Counted from the first letter of the stretch, positions 34,910 through 48,645 are shown. The stretch is DNA of 64,000 nucleotides from Hedera helix (GCA_947179155.2 OX359278.1:25305797-25369796), one strand, 5' to 3'. The notes: generated by a model not told the origin, from the letters alone. Translations and numbers: made by a program.

Positions 34910-37553
34910 TTTAGCGTAACACATTTTATTTTGGTACACAAGTTTTACACATTGTTTGGCAGGTCTGAATTTTATTTACGGGGCCAAAATTTTCTTCAGT
35001 CAATTACATTAATTTCACAGAATCACCATTTCTACGAAATTTATAACAATATTTATATTTTAACATACATTTACTTTATTAGCCCTGCCCAATTTTTGCA
35101 GGTAAAGATAATTTGCTCTTAAAAAATGATAATTAATTTACTCAATAATACAAGTGATAAGATAAAATAATAATATCTCTCATATATTTATATATGTCAA
35201 TATTATTATATTTTTCAAAAATCATTTGTCATTTGAATCCTACACTTGTGTTATCATTTGGAGACCTATATTTTTAAAATTTATTTATATTTGAATTATT
35301 CTTTGAATGATGAAGGGAGTAATATTTTATGAAGACGATAACATAACACAAATAATCACTTTCTAAAAAATATAAGATACATTTGATTTTTATAAAATAA
35401 TATTACGACAAAAGTTATATATTGACTTTGTGTTATGACAATTAACGAATAAACATAAATAACGCAGACCATTTACTTATTAAAAAAATATAAAAAAGAA
35501 ACTTGACAGTTTTTTTCTTTGAAACTTAAATCATAAAATAAATTGAAAGTAGTAGTAAATTCGATATTGTTTCTTATGATTATAGTTCTTGTATTTATAT
35601 TTAAAAAAAATTGTATAATTTTTTTTTATTAAAAATGAATAATTTGATTTATATAGTCTATGCTAATTTTAATGAACGGATGGAATAAAAACTAATGTGT
35701 AAGTACAAATAAATAAGTACAAATAAGTATACATTATTACAAGGAAAAGATATAGAATTTTTTTGGACGATTTTGTTCTTAATGTCGAAAAATATTAAAA
35801 TTTGATTTATTTAACAAAGTAGTAAACAGAATCATTCAAAATTCTTAATTGGAAAATATGGACTTCCCAAATCACCTGTGATGCATACATATGAATTTAT
35901 AAATTAACTGGTAACTTAACAAGTAACATCTATAGCAAAACTAATTAGTCTTATGGGGTACATGTGAGTTTAAAATGGTAGAAAAATAAGTTGAGAGATT
36001 TATAAAGCTTCATTTTAGCTTATTTAGCTACCATAAGGTTTTGATCCAAAAAACAAGAGTTATCATAAGGGCAGTTTTGTCACTTCATAGGATCCTTTAC
36101 CCAAAATAGGGTCGTGTTTCCAGTTGGGGCCCATAGAGAACTTTGCACAGCCATAGCCCATAGACCTAAACACGTGGCTCATTTTTGGAAAAATATTAAT
36201 GCTTAGAAAGAAAATAAACACGTGACCCAAACTTTAAAACCAAGCCAAGCGAAAAACTCATTTTCCTTTTTTATATTTGAAATGATGATGTTGGGAGGTA
36301 CAGTTCTACTGTCTTGTCAAAGATTTGTGTTAAAAATAATTAAATTTAAAGCGTGTTAAAAATATATTTAAATTTATATATTTTTATTATAAATTTAATA
36401 TTAAATATAATAGATATTAATTAATGTTCAAATACTGTAATTTATCACCGTGTATATATTGTTTGATACGCTCATTATAAAAAAAATTATATATATTTTT
36501 TGTTTTATATTATTTAATTATTATTAATTTTTTAAAGTCAATATAAGAGATTTTTAAATTAAAAATTAACATAAATTCTTTTAATTTTAATTAATATAAT
36601 GATAAATATTATAAATTATCTAAAAAATATTACTCATTATAAGTTTTTTTATTTCATATTTTTTAATAAGTTATCTCAATTTTTAATTAAAAATATCTCA
36701 AAAATAATTTTTAAAAGTCAATAATAATTATATAATTTAGAACAAAGAAAGTACCATATATTAAAAGTGCTTTAATGAACACAATAAATTAATAAACCAT
36801 GATTTTTTTATTTTGAGTAATTAATTAGTCATAATTAAAATTTTAAAACTCTATCTATCCCATTTATTGGTGACATACCTTTTTAAATGAAGAGAATAAA
36901 TGTTTATACATACTTATTTTAATTGTGTTTCTAAGTGATCATGGAGTACTAATTTAAAATATCTTAATTGTTGAAATAATTAGTTAAATAAAATTATTCT
37001 AAATGCAGTCGATATCTAATTTTTGAACCTCAAAAAGGTTCATGTAGCATTGTAGAAGTAAAGTAAAAAATGGAGTGGGACAGAGGAAATATTACCATAA
37101 AAATTTATGGCATTCCATTTGAAATGACAGAACCTCAAAAGCTATATTTAGAATGTCAACAGGGCCCACCTTTTTATTTTTTTTAATGTATTTTTTAGAA
37201 TAATTTTATATACATAAATTATATATAAAAAAATTATTCAACAATAAGACCTATGTATCAATCAATCAATATCAATCAACTATATAATTAAAATTATAAG
37301 AACAAATTTAATTTCACAAAGTTTTTGTTCAATTTTTTTTCTACTCAAATTAGTGTAAGTAATATTTAAATTATAATATTTAATTACTATTTAAATTTAT
37401 AATGCATTCAAAAGAAACCCATACTTGTTCGAATAGCGGGAGGTATTTTTTATTTTTATATCTCTAATAGGAAAACGAACTTCTAAAAGAATTTTTACTT
37501 TTTAGTTCTACCAAACTTATTGTAAGATTTTTTTATCACAAATTTATGAAAGA
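34910..37553. other. AT-rich upstream region of the DME gene
   Basis: No gene. Traces of MITEs are visible: a Stowaway-like candidate at about 36,853-37,093 (CTATCTATCCCATTT on the left; CCTCTGTCCCACTCCATTT on the right, reverse-complemented) and a lone GAAGGGAGTA end near 35,312. No full LTR element interrupts the 2.6 kb next to the promoter. Confidence 0.5.
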
Positions 37554-37558
37554 TAATA

Positions 37559-40500
37559 TGTGACGACCCTAAATCCGGGTTCTATAATCTCGAGTTTGGT
37601 TCTCACTATTCAACACATTACTAACAATTAAATACATACATTGCATTTAAATATCACGGAATAATACATATAAGTTCCCTTCAAAAGGTTACAATACCAG
37701 GGTCTATCAACCTTAACATAAAACAGTTCCTATCATAAGGAATTACAAAAGGTTTATCAATAGTAAACACATATTTAAATATCTAATTAGCATGCATAAA
37801 CTACTTAAGCTTTGACCTTTCTTTTTCCCTTATCCTTCTTGGAGCAATCGGGTCTATCTGAAAAATGGTTCATGATATAGCAAGAATGAGCAACTAGTTT
37901 GCTCAGCAAGTTTAGAACAATCATAGAGATTTAATATATCATGAATGAATGAGAAATGTCATCAATGGTTCAACAATAGATATAACAATTGTGAATGAAA
38001 CAGAATTCAAATTTTAATAAACAGAATATTTGAATTTTAAAATGATGAGTGGTCACTAAGGACCCTGAACTAACGAGGGTATAATAGAGTTTCCTCTGAC
38101 CCTTTGAGTTGTTTGGTTTTCAAGGGGATCAGCCTATTCAACCCACTGTATATGCATTACATTTAGTCACTGGCGCCCAAAGTCGGTTTCCCGACACAAA
38201 ATCTCTTAATTTAGGGTTGTTCAATTCTCAGACTTAATATAAGAAATCCGCACCCAACAATGGTTTGGATAAGCTTTTAAAAGTATTCATGTTATTGAAT
38301 TTATAAACGCAATGTCTAGCTGAACTATTAACTTTAGACATTTTTAATACAGTTCATGAATCAAGAACTAATAAGCTTCAAATACACCAAGTGCGATTTT
38401 ATAAACAATAAGGATGTGGGATAATTTTAAATAATTAAACAACTTCAAGCTCTGACAATAAATACAAGTATAGAAACTTGTTCAATAATAATTGAGTAGG
38501 GTTAGAGAACTTGCCTGTTTGCTCAGCTACAATAAATGTCTAGCTTTAACTAACTTGCTTTGAAAGACCTAACATTAATAAAGTTGGTCTAATAATTAGT
38601 ACGGCGTATTTGCATAACTATACGCTCACTAATGAACTTATTTATCACATAAGTACTAACACATAAATTACATTAGTCAAAACAATATTATTAACCTTAT
38701 AGACCCTCAATCATATTAGGTTAATAATTTAATAAGTTAGAAATATTTTTCTTAAGTGTTGGACACTTATTAAACCCTTAAACAACTTATTACAATTGTT
38801 TAATTAAAGCATAATTTAATTTATTTTATTAGCTCAATCTCTATTTAATTACTGTTTAATCTTGATTAAATATAAATAAATTAATTAACTCTAGTTATTA
38901 TTTAAAATAAATAATAACTAATTGTACTTATATAATAATTAAATAATAAATAATTATTGACTTAATTTTAACCTTCTTTAATTTAATATTAATCAACCAA
39001 TAATTAACTAAGTAATTAACCTTACTTATTATTTAATTTAAGGAAATTAAATAATATTTTACTAATTTTAATCCTCTTTAATTATTATTTAATGTCAATT
39101 AAATAATAATTAATTATTTTATTAATTTTAATTATTATTTAAGGTTAAATAATAATCAATTCATTCTTATTTTTTATTAAAATTAAATTATAAATTATTA
39201 AATCTAATAACTTAATTTCCATTAATCGTTATTTAATGCTAATGAAATAATAATTAATTACTTAATTATCCTTATTTATTATTTAATAATATTTAAATAA
39301 TAAATAATTAATTTATAAATTTTATCTCCCTTTAATTATTATTTAATAGGAATTAAATAATAATTGCTAATTTATCACCTTTATTTATTATTAACATTTA
39401 AAATAATAAATTTATTTAACTTAACCATGATTTAGCTAACTAGATTAATATTTAAAATATTTAAATATTAAACTTAATGAAAAATATCCTCCCCAATATT
39501 ATTTTTGTATTATTATTAATTTTATTATAATTTTAAATTAATTTTTAAATTAATTAAAATTAACCCAAATGACATTTCCGTAAATAAGTTGGAAACTGAT
39601 CCGAGGGCAGAAAAGTAATTTCGCCAAGAAAAACACGGAGGGGCAGAATTGTAATTTCCGCCAAAATCCTTTATCGCGCATTGCGCGTGCATCGCTGATA
39701 CGGATCAAAACGGCACCGTTTTGAGAAGCCGGAAGCGGCTTCCGCGCGTACGCGCAGAGTAATTTTCCACAGACGCCAAACGACGTCGTTTGGCTCCGCG
39801 TTTTTTCAGCCAAAGGCCTTGCGCGCATTGCGCGGACTGTTCCCTTTTTTTTTTCCTTTTAGCAGAATGTGAACAGTGCTCCGGCATACACATTTTAAAT
39901 AAAAATATACCATCAAGTAAGCTTTAATTCTTCAATAAAAATCCAAAAAAAATTACCAATCACCTTATATTAATTTATAACATGAAAAATTAATTTTTCA
40001 TGATTTAATATCATTATTTTTTTATAAAATTTTTTACATCACATAAACTACCACAAATCATAACTTTTTGTGTATAACTCCATTTTGAGTGATTCAAATT
40101 TTGTTTTTCTCATGATTTAATGTTCTATAATATTAGAACATTAAACCTAAGGTTTATAAAAATATTTTTGGTCATAAATTCCAAGACTTGTTTATACACT
40201 TCTAAACACATATTTTAGCATATAAAATACACCAAAATACAAACCAAGCATATTAAACTCAAGCATGACATAAATATTACTATCATACATTATTAACTAT
40301 ATTAACATATTTATACACACATGTTAGTTTATTTAATTTAAAAACAAAAATTAGATTTAAAATAACCATTACCTTGATTTAATGGCTATCTTCCTTTTTC
40401 TTCCAAAATAGGTGATGAGGTTTGAAGGCATGAACAAAATGAACTCCTCCTCCTTCTTTATCCTTACTCTTTCAAATAATTTGCTCTCCACTCTCTCTTT

Positions 40501-41388
40501 TGGACTTAGAAAAATAAAATGAAGTGAAATGTCTTACTAATGCAAGTATACTTGAAAATAATAGATACAAAAATTATATCTAAAATTCTAGACCATCATA
40601 TGCTAGCTATTGGATACTTACACAAGTTAAACACATTAGGGGAAAAGAGGAATGGTCCATGTACTTGAAAAATTAAAACAAGCAATCCTTTTATTAAATA
40701 AATGAAAAATAAAAATAAAATATCAACTTTCTCTCTCTTCTACCATCATGCACGGCTAATGGTTCTCTTATTGTCCCAAAATGATAGTCATTTGTTACAT
40801 TTTAATAATTAATAGTTTAAACAATTTAATTTCAAGTGGGCTCAAGCTTTGGGCTTTATTTAAAATACCAATTGGGCTTCTATTAAATTGTTTGGGCTAC
40901 TAATTTTGTCAAATTTTATTATTCTCCACTTGGGCTACTAATTGACCCATGTTGAGCTAATTTAATAATTTACACATTAATTATTCAATCCATGATTAAA
41001 TAAATAATTAGATTTAATAAATAATTAAATATTCTAACCCATAAGTATTAAATTACTAAATGGACTAATAAATATTATTATTAATATTTCACATTATTTA
41101 CATTAATTAATAATCATATTAATTAATTTATTATATTTAATTAACTCATTATATTCAATTTAATTGAATATTTAATTAATAGGAAACTTATCAATTATTT
41201 TGATATTAAAACTTTAGGGTTTGTTCACTAATTTAATAACATATTAGTGACCCCCTTTAATTAATTCTAGTAATTAATTACATAATTATTTAATCACATA
41301 ATTAATTAATCACATAAAAAGATTTAAATACTCTCGTAAAACTAACTCGTTGGAAATTAAAAAGACGTGAAAATTCTAGGACATTACA
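37559..41388 (-). mobile_element. Solo LTR of a Tekay/Del-type Ty3/gypsy element
   Basis: The 3,830-bp unit has TG...CA ends: in plus orientation TGTGACGACCC at 37,559 and GGACATTACA at 41,388. It is flanked by a perfect 5-bp duplication TAATA (37,554-37,558 and 41,389-41,393). No gag or pol lies inside, so it is a solo LTR left by LTR-LTR recombination. It is the inverted relative of 6,444-9,513. Orientation follows from the purine-rich leader region near 40,490 and the family's TGTAA start. A CpG block lies at 39,670-39,840 and the zone 38,780-39,480 is extremely AT-rich. Confidence 0.9.
39670..39840. repeat. CpG-rich palindromic block in the solo LTR
   Basis: It has a 20-bp perfect palindrome at 39,775-39,794 with core AAACGACGTCGTTT, AAAACGGCACCGTTTT at 39,707-39,722, CGCGCATTGCGCG at 39,675 and 39,822, and GCCGGAAGCGGCTTCC near 39,728. 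It matches the block at 7,218-7,380 in content, but element order and linkers differ. Confidence 0.85.
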
Positions 41389-41393
41389 TAATA

Positions 41394-42348
41394 TATATTA
41401 ACAAATTTGATGAATGATAATTTTATTATTATAAACTTTTTAAGATATTAAGCTATCAAAAACATCTTTAACATATCATGTGATTTAATAATATTATTAT
41501 TTATCATAAATTTTATTATTAAATTAATGTCCTATATTTAAGAATTCTTATTTTTGGTTCTATCAATTTTATTCAAAATTTTTTATTACAATTTAATTTA
41601 AGATAATATATGTTAACAAATTTTATGTATGATAATTTTATTAAGATTAATTATAAGATATCAAAATCCTTTATCAAATCACGTGATTTATTGATGTTAA
41701 TATTAGTCTTGAATTTTATTATTAAATATATTAATGTCCTAACTAAATTAAATTCACTAAAACATGAAATTTTATCAAATTATATGATTAATTGTAATTT
41801 CTTTTGAAACACAATAACTGTAAATTAGTTGAAAAACTAAAGTGAATTCATTACAAACTAATTATCATAATTAAATTAAAATCTATTAAATCTTGAGTTT
41901 CATAATTATATTCAAATGAGAATTTTAAGCACATTTTGTCAGTAGAAACACTAATATAGAATTCCAATAAAAACTTAAATAAAATAAGAAAAAATTATTT
42001 TTTTCATAATCATTACTATATAAACCAAGATTTCATTCGAATGTTTAGCTTGATAATTGATTGAAGAAACTTACAATATATAATTTAATAATTTATTATT
42101 TAAATAAATAATTAATAATTTAATAGCTATAACTATCTTCTTAAAATTTTAATTAAATATTTATCATATAATTGATTATCTTAATAATTAATATAATAAA
42201 CTATTATCCATTTCGCTTGTGTTTTGGCAACACAAAAAACGAGACATTTTGTCGGTCCCAAGTTAATTCAGCAATCCAAAGATTTTTTGGATAACTTAAC
42301 AGCCCAGGTTTTTTTCTTCTTCCATTTTTGCATGTCATAGATTTATTT
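41394..42348. other. AT-rich DNA, no gene seen
   Basis: Very AT-rich; small open frames are random. A slightly GC-richer patch (42,210-42,320) shows no feature I can name. Confidence 0.4.
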
Positions 42349-42353
42349 ATAAT

Positions 42354-44846
42354 TGTAACGCACCGAGATCCAACATTCCCTTAATTAAGCCCAATTATGT
42401 CTGAATAAAATAATCATTAACTTTAAACCATATTAACTAGAATCTCGTGCGTTAAAACTTGACCTTTAACCATTTAATTGACCATTTAATCTCGTGCGTT
42501 TAGGGTCGAAGCGATCGTTTTCGATCATTCGAAACTCATTTTCATTCAATTTCCTATCCGTTGATTATTAAATCAACGTATACACATGTGACAACATTAA
42601 ACTAACTCATTTGACTTCATTTCAATTTCAATTACTCAAAATTGCCAAAAATCACACTTTGATGGTAATTTGTCAACTTTTCAATTTCCAAAACTTAAAC
42701 TCTCTTGACAATTTAAACTCGTCACACCACATAGGCTACCACTTACACATTTAACAACTATATAAGTTCTCATAACTTCTAACTGCACATTCTAATGCAC
42801 TTTACAGATTATGATTTGGTTTAATTTCAATTCATAGCCTAATATTGTAATTTTTTCATCACAAGTCATTCCTTAAACCATTTAGGCATCTTAAATACTA
42901 TTTAAAATGAAATTTCTCATGCTTCAAACATGTTCAACCCTTCTCACTAGGTTTTTATCAAATTCAACAACGTATAACATATGATCATGCCTTAAATCAT
43001 GGTTTCTAGCTTGAATTAATACATGAATAGTGCTCCATCTTTATTTTACCAAACTTTGAGTTTAGGGTTTAATCATATATCAATCAATTAGCATGTAGCT
43101 CACCTAAATCACATAATCAAGCCATGTATTTCAAAGATACATGTATGGCCATTCTTATCTTTAAACTTAAACACATAAATAATAAGTTTGATATTTTAAA
43201 TATCTTTATACCTTGTTGGATGACCAACTTATTCACATCAAAAGCTTCTTTATGACGAGCTATTCCTCTTTTCTTCTTGCTCCTTGACCATTTAAGCTTC
43301 CTAGCTTAAGACATCCAAGCTTTTATTCTCTTTGTCATGGCTTCACTCTTTATCTCTTTCTTAGGCTGAAAATCAGCAACCTTCCAAATGAAAAAGAAAG
43401 CTCACTTGGTTGATTTTATGAGAATTAACTCACATTGAATAACTAATGCTTAACCATGGCTAATTTTAACCCAAGGGCAGTTTGGTCATTTCATATTATA
43501 AGTGAAGGGCGTTTTCGTCATTTCACCACTTGAGACACATAGGTCATTATTTAATTTGTCAATGGTATTTTGGTCATCTTGCCATTTGGGACACAATGGT
43601 CATTAACTAGATTATTGAAGGGCATTATGGTCATTTCTCAAAATTCCTAGAGAATTTAATTCTCATAAATTCCCATTAATTCCTTCTTGCTTATTTCAAT
43701 CCAATTCAAGTCCTTTTTGATCCAAATTCATTTCATTAGGCTTGAATTTTATTCTGGCATTAAATACTCCATAACTTGCTTGTCCCATAACACTTGTTGC
43801 ACTTCAAAACATTAATTTCATTAATTACAATTATGTTACTTTGCATATCATTACCTTTTTAAATTTCCATAGACCTTTTCGGTTTCACTTTTCAATCAAT
43901 TTCATTTTTCAACATCTCAATATAGTTAAATGCTCATTCTTTTCCATAAACCACTTACTCGGGAAGCAAACCTCGACTGGATTACCAAAATTCACTATAA
44001 TTTAAACTTATAATACATTCTTTACGATCTTTACGTTCCTTTAACTTATTTACTTGGCACACATAATACCAATTTGCAACACACTTGCATACTACACTAT
44101 TCCTATACATTCTCAGGGGTATTTCTTTCTGTATCTGTACATCATATACATGATTATCTTATTTCAATCATTCCACACTATCAAATTTTTTAATAACTTC
44201 AAACATTCAACAATCTTTAATCGTATCATTCCATTAATCCTTAATAGACTAATTAGGTCATACATTTCTTTCTTCACTGCACATATATACCTACCTTACC
44301 ATTTTCATATCCTCGTCTCTCTAGGCCTATTCATTAAGTTCGTCTTTAATATCCATAACCAAACATCAATTATTATGCTTTTCTCATATTCATAATTCTC
44401 TAACTTGAACTCTTCTTTCTCTATATTCAAATACATACATAAACACATATTCATCTATCACTTGCTGATACGACATAGTGTCTTATCATATTTCCTTTCA
44501 AATTACCTTATTGTAGGTATTACCATTAATCATTCATCTTAAATCCATTATATTTCCATTTCATTATAGAAATTCATACATGTAATAATTGTATTATCTG
44601 CTACGTTGCTAATCTACGTTAAATACATAACTAGTCCCCATACGTTCAATAGACCGTTATTCAGCCAAGAGTCCCTCTTAAGCATTTCAACCACATAGGT
44701 CACTTATAGCACATTGCTCACGTAATAAATCATATTTAATCTTTCTTACACTTTCTGTCATTCAACACTAGGTTTTAGCTGCTAACCTTTACTTAATTAT
44801 CCAAAATCCTCAATTGGAAATCATGTTAAAAATTTGGGATGTCATA
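42354..44846 (-). mobile_element. Solo LTR, shorter Tekay-type relative
   Basis: It is 2,493 bp. Plus orientation starts TGTAACGCACC and ends TTTGGGATGTCATA (terminal CACA changed to CATA). Both sides carry ATAAT (42,349-42,353 and 44,847-44,851). The middle and right parts are clearly homologous, in the same orientation, to about 54,090-55,260, including CACTTTACAGATTATGA (42,800 / 54,275) and the TTTTTGATCCAAA region. There is no coding sequence. Confidence 0.75.
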
Positions 44847-44895
44847 ATAATGACTTGTTAAATTTATAAATCAAATACATTGTACATATTCATAA

Positions 44896-45727
44896 TGTTG
44901 GAAAATTGAAAGGATTAGACTTTTGGTGTATCAAGTGTAATGTGACTTCACTATAAATAGCTCAAGGTTCATACATGTGAGGCATGATAATACGATCCAC
45001 TCTGGAAGCGAGTCCAACATGAATCTGAGTATGAAAGGAATGAATGTAATCCTCGATGCTGAGTAGCTTACAGGCAATAAGTATTGACATATGTAATGCA
45101 TAAATAAAACCCTAATCATTTACTTAAGGTTTGTTGCCGTAAGTTTCCAATTTGATTGTATCCTGCTCATTTTGCCATATGCCCCATGCTAGGATGCAAT
45201 TTATTGGGCTTTATATTTGGATTGGGTCTAAAAATTATACTTCTTTGGAGTATTGGTTGGATTATATTTTACACACTATGGTGGCCCGGATTGGGGTTGA
45301 CCCATTGAAGTGTTCTTTTTTTGGGACGACTTGGGTAAATTAGGAAGGTTCTTTTAAATTATATTATGATCCTAGATCTTGAGCAGAGAAGAGATTGATC
45401 GGTCAATATCATAATTATAATTGAATTCTATCAAGGGATTCCTTATCCTAATCAGTTACAGAGACTTAGGCGGTTGATGAAAAATATAAATAAGGCTACA
45501 AGCATGGAGGTCCTGGTGACACAATTCTTTCTTCTCAAATACCTATTATTTTCCAACAATAACAAGTTCTCCATTGTTGCGCTTTTTGGTATGTACTTAT
45601 TCTCACACTAAAGAATTTTCGGACGGCCCAAGCCGTCGCTTGATCTAAGGGTGGCTAATGGTTGTTTCTAGTGCAGGTTGCTCGTTGTTTGGCGGTTTCA
45701 TCGGGTGGACAAAATCACACATCAACA
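44896..45727 (+). mobile_element. 5' LTR of the Tat-lineage element
   Basis: It runs from TGTTGGAA to CATCAACA, about 832 bp, ending one base before the primer site. The left boundary is less certain than the right, because no second LTR is available for comparison. Confidence 0.6.
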
Positions 45728-45728
45728 T

Positions 45729-45744
45729 TGGCGCTAGAAGGAGG
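45729..45744 (+). other. Primer binding site of the Tat-lineage element
   Basis: TGGCGCTAGAAGGAGG follows the LTR end CAACA after one base. This primer-site phrase is typical of plant Tat-related gypsy elements. Confidence 0.65.
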
Positions 45745-46589
45745 CGGGTATATTGAGTTGCAAATCACTAGTTTTGTTAAAGTTCATTGCTATGGCGGGA
45801 GTAAGAAATCCAAGTTAAGACCCATAGGGATCTTTTACAGACCTAATCCCTAGTCACATTTGAGGGTCAGTGAAGGACATGATTGGGCCCAGTCAATCGA
45901 GATCTAGGCCTGTGCAGACTCAATCAACACATGAACCGGAGGCAGTTATTCTCCCCATCAGTCACGGTGGATTCAGACTTACGAAGGTTAAGGCCGGAAG
46001 AACTAGAGAACCCACAAGGAAGGACGACATGATGTGATCAAGGAGAGAGGGTCATACGACAAAAAATAAGAGGATAAGAAGCTGAGTTGGAGGCTTTGAG
46101 GTGTCAACACCAGGAATGGAATATCTATCTATCCAAATTAAGGAGATAAGAAGATCTACCAACTACTATTGAAGGAGAAGAGCAGGAGGTGACACCACAG
46201 AGTCGGCCTCGTTCGAGATAGGTGAAAATAGGGGAATCAAAATCTCATGATCACGACCATACTCAGGATTATATGAAGCCACTTGGTCGGATAGACCCGG
46301 ATTGTACCGAAGATATAAGGCAACCCGATTCACCCAATTGGTATCATCGAAGACGTAATCGATCTCCCGTCGAAGAAAGGAGTCATAGTGATGTAAGGAC
46401 AAATTCGGGTCGGGAAGAGCAGTAAAGGACCCTATCGACGCCTATTCTCGAACCCGTTCTACAGAGGATATCAAAATTGGAAAGAAGATTGGTGCAGCAA
46501 AGGTAAGACCTAAAGTAAAGATAGGTCCGGTCGTACCTCTCTGCCTATGGACCCGAAATCCCCATTCTCTTCGGTAATAGATTAAGAGA

Positions 46590-47021
46590 AGGCTAATCCA
46601 AAGAAGAAGTTGCCACCTTTGGAGACCTATGACGGTGCAGGGGATCCATATGACCACACAAGTTCCTATGAATGGGTAATGAAATACTATAATCATTTGA
46701 AAGCCGAGATGTGTCAGATCTTTAGGACTACACTTAAAAAAAAGAGCTAAATAGTGGATGACGTCGTTACCCCTGAACTCAATCATGTCATGGAATGAAC
46801 TATGTGATAAATTTCACGAGAGATTAGGGAGCAACAAGAGAATGGGAAAATTAATTGCTTCACTAATGCAGATCAAGCAGAAGCCTAGAGAGTCCTTAAG
46901 TCAATATATACAGAGATTCCGGGATGCAGTAGGGACTATTATTGATTTAAACGTGACACATGTGCTAGGATTTTTCACGACGGGATTGGACATATGACGA
47001 AATAAGAAGCTCATGAAGGAT
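46590..47021 (+). pseudogene. Tat-lineage gag, first part
   Basis: Translation shows PPLETYDGAGDPYDH followed by a Cys-containing segment and then MSWNELCDKFHERL...SLSQYIQRFRDA, the retrotransposon gag (capsid) core. Stops interrupt it (for example TGA at 46,995). The frame continues past that stop to 47,021, where a solo LTR is inserted, and resumes at 48,651. Confidence 0.75.
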
Positions 47022-48645
47022 TGGTGTGATGTCGCAAGCACCCAAAAATAAAATCTTACTTTGAAAAAATAAATATGTAGTAGTGCAAGTAAGAGTCGAT
47101 CCCACAGAGAATGATTATTTAATTTTATGTTTTTGCAAACAAGAATTGGGGGGGGGGGGGGGTTTAATTAAAGAAATAATAAAATTAAAATTAACTAAAA
47201 TAATTAGGCAAATAATTTAATAAAATAAATGAGAAGAAAAAGCCTTGGTTTAAGTTAATATCTACCATCAAGAATTTACAACTGATCACTGATGCAAGAA
47301 TAACTCAATTTATATCTTTAAGATTCACCGTAGAAAGAACTACTCGTAGGTGGAATAATTTTTCTCCTCTCTCCTTAATTTTAGATAAGTAGAGCCACGT
47401 GGTCTAAATACCCTTACTATTAAACAACCCCCGGCATGTGCTAAAGATTTAATTTAATAGCAGCATAAAGAATTAGAGAGATCATTGAACTAAACAACAC
47501 AAGCCACGTATTTGCATTTAATTTAGATGAATATTCTTCCTAAGATAAAATAATTTTTTGATCTGCAAAACAATTATTAAACTTAGTTGCTTCACAAATA
47601 ACAGTAGATTAATATGAATAATAAACTAGTAGGCCTCCTAGCAATTAAACAAACTAATCATAAAATTTAAGCACAGAAGAATATTCAATAATCAAAATAT
47701 AAATTGAACAATTAAAATAAATTAGATCTCACAGTGTATAGATCTTGATGGCTTCAATCACTTAAACGAAGAAAAAGAATTTAGCTACTCATAATAATAT
47801 AAAGAACACTAAAGAATAGAAGAGAGAATTTTTATTCTAATGAGAGTTGTATCTTACATTGTGTGTCAAGCCCTCTATTTATAGGCTTCATAAACCTCCT
47901 AACTTGTCCAAACCCTAATAGGATTTACAATTAAAAATAAAATAAAAGTAAAATAATTATTTTCCTAACCTTAATTGGAATTAAAATCCAATTTGGAATC
48001 AAAAAGTAGCAAAATTCGCGAAATAATCTTATTTGGGAATTAATGCGCCAAACAAACAAGCCCTTCGCTACAGTAGACGCCGACGTCAGCTGCTCGCGCG
48101 CATTGCGCGCGCCCTGATGACGAAACGTCGTCGTATTGCTCCACCGTGCTGACCACAGTTTAGTCCCGCGCCATGCGCGGATGATGCTGTCCACAGCCAA
48201 AACGACGTCGTTTGGTTTTCTACTGGCTGTTCTGCATAGCGCGTATTGCGCGGTCGCTACATTTTGTTAGTATTTACGATTCTGCCATTGAGCGCTTTAT
48301 TTACCAAATTGCCATATGACTTTGCAGAATTTACAAAAATGCCCCCAAAGTTTATTTTTCCTACAAAATAAAATATAAAATAATTAAAAATAAATAAAAA
48401 TAATATAAAAATACTAAAAATCCTAAAAACACATAATAATAAATAAAACACCTAAAACACTACAAATAAATAAAAACACATAAATAAAAAGAAATATAAA
48501 AATACTATAAAATTACCTAAATTAACTAAAACTCTATAAAACCTATTAAAACCAAAATAAGCTAAATAATTAAACATTTAAGCACACAATAAATATAAAA
48601 ACTAAGTATTAGGGAATACAAATAATGTATAATTTAACCCTATCA
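47022..48645 (-). mobile_element. 1.6-kb solo LTR inserted in the Tat gag
   Basis: The 1,624-bp sequence has TG...CA ends and a perfect AGGAT duplication (47,017-47,021 and 48,646-48,650). Removing it with one copy of the duplication restores the gag frame exactly. There is no coding capacity. On the minus strand a strong TATA box, CCTATAAATAGAGG, lies at about 47,873-47,886, so the LTR reads leftward, with its start TGATAGGG at 48,645. A CpG-rich block lies upstream of that TATA at 48,070-48,255. A poly-G run occurs at 47,148-47,162. The lineage is not identified. Confidence 0.88.
48070..48255. repeat. CpG-rich palindromic block in the 1.6-kb solo LTR
   Basis: It contains AAACGACGTCGTTT at 48,200-48,213, ACGCCGACGTC near 48,077, GCGCGCATTGCGCGC at about 48,095-48,111, CCGCGCCATGCGCGG at 48,166-48,180 and GCGCGTATTGCGCGG at about 48,239-48,253. 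These are the same elements as in the Tekay LTR blocks, in a different element. Confidence 0.85.

Noticed and set aside
35240..35330. Stowaway MITE suggested by GAAGGGAGTAATATT
   Set aside because: Only one end is visible; no matching inverted terminus was found within 400 bp.
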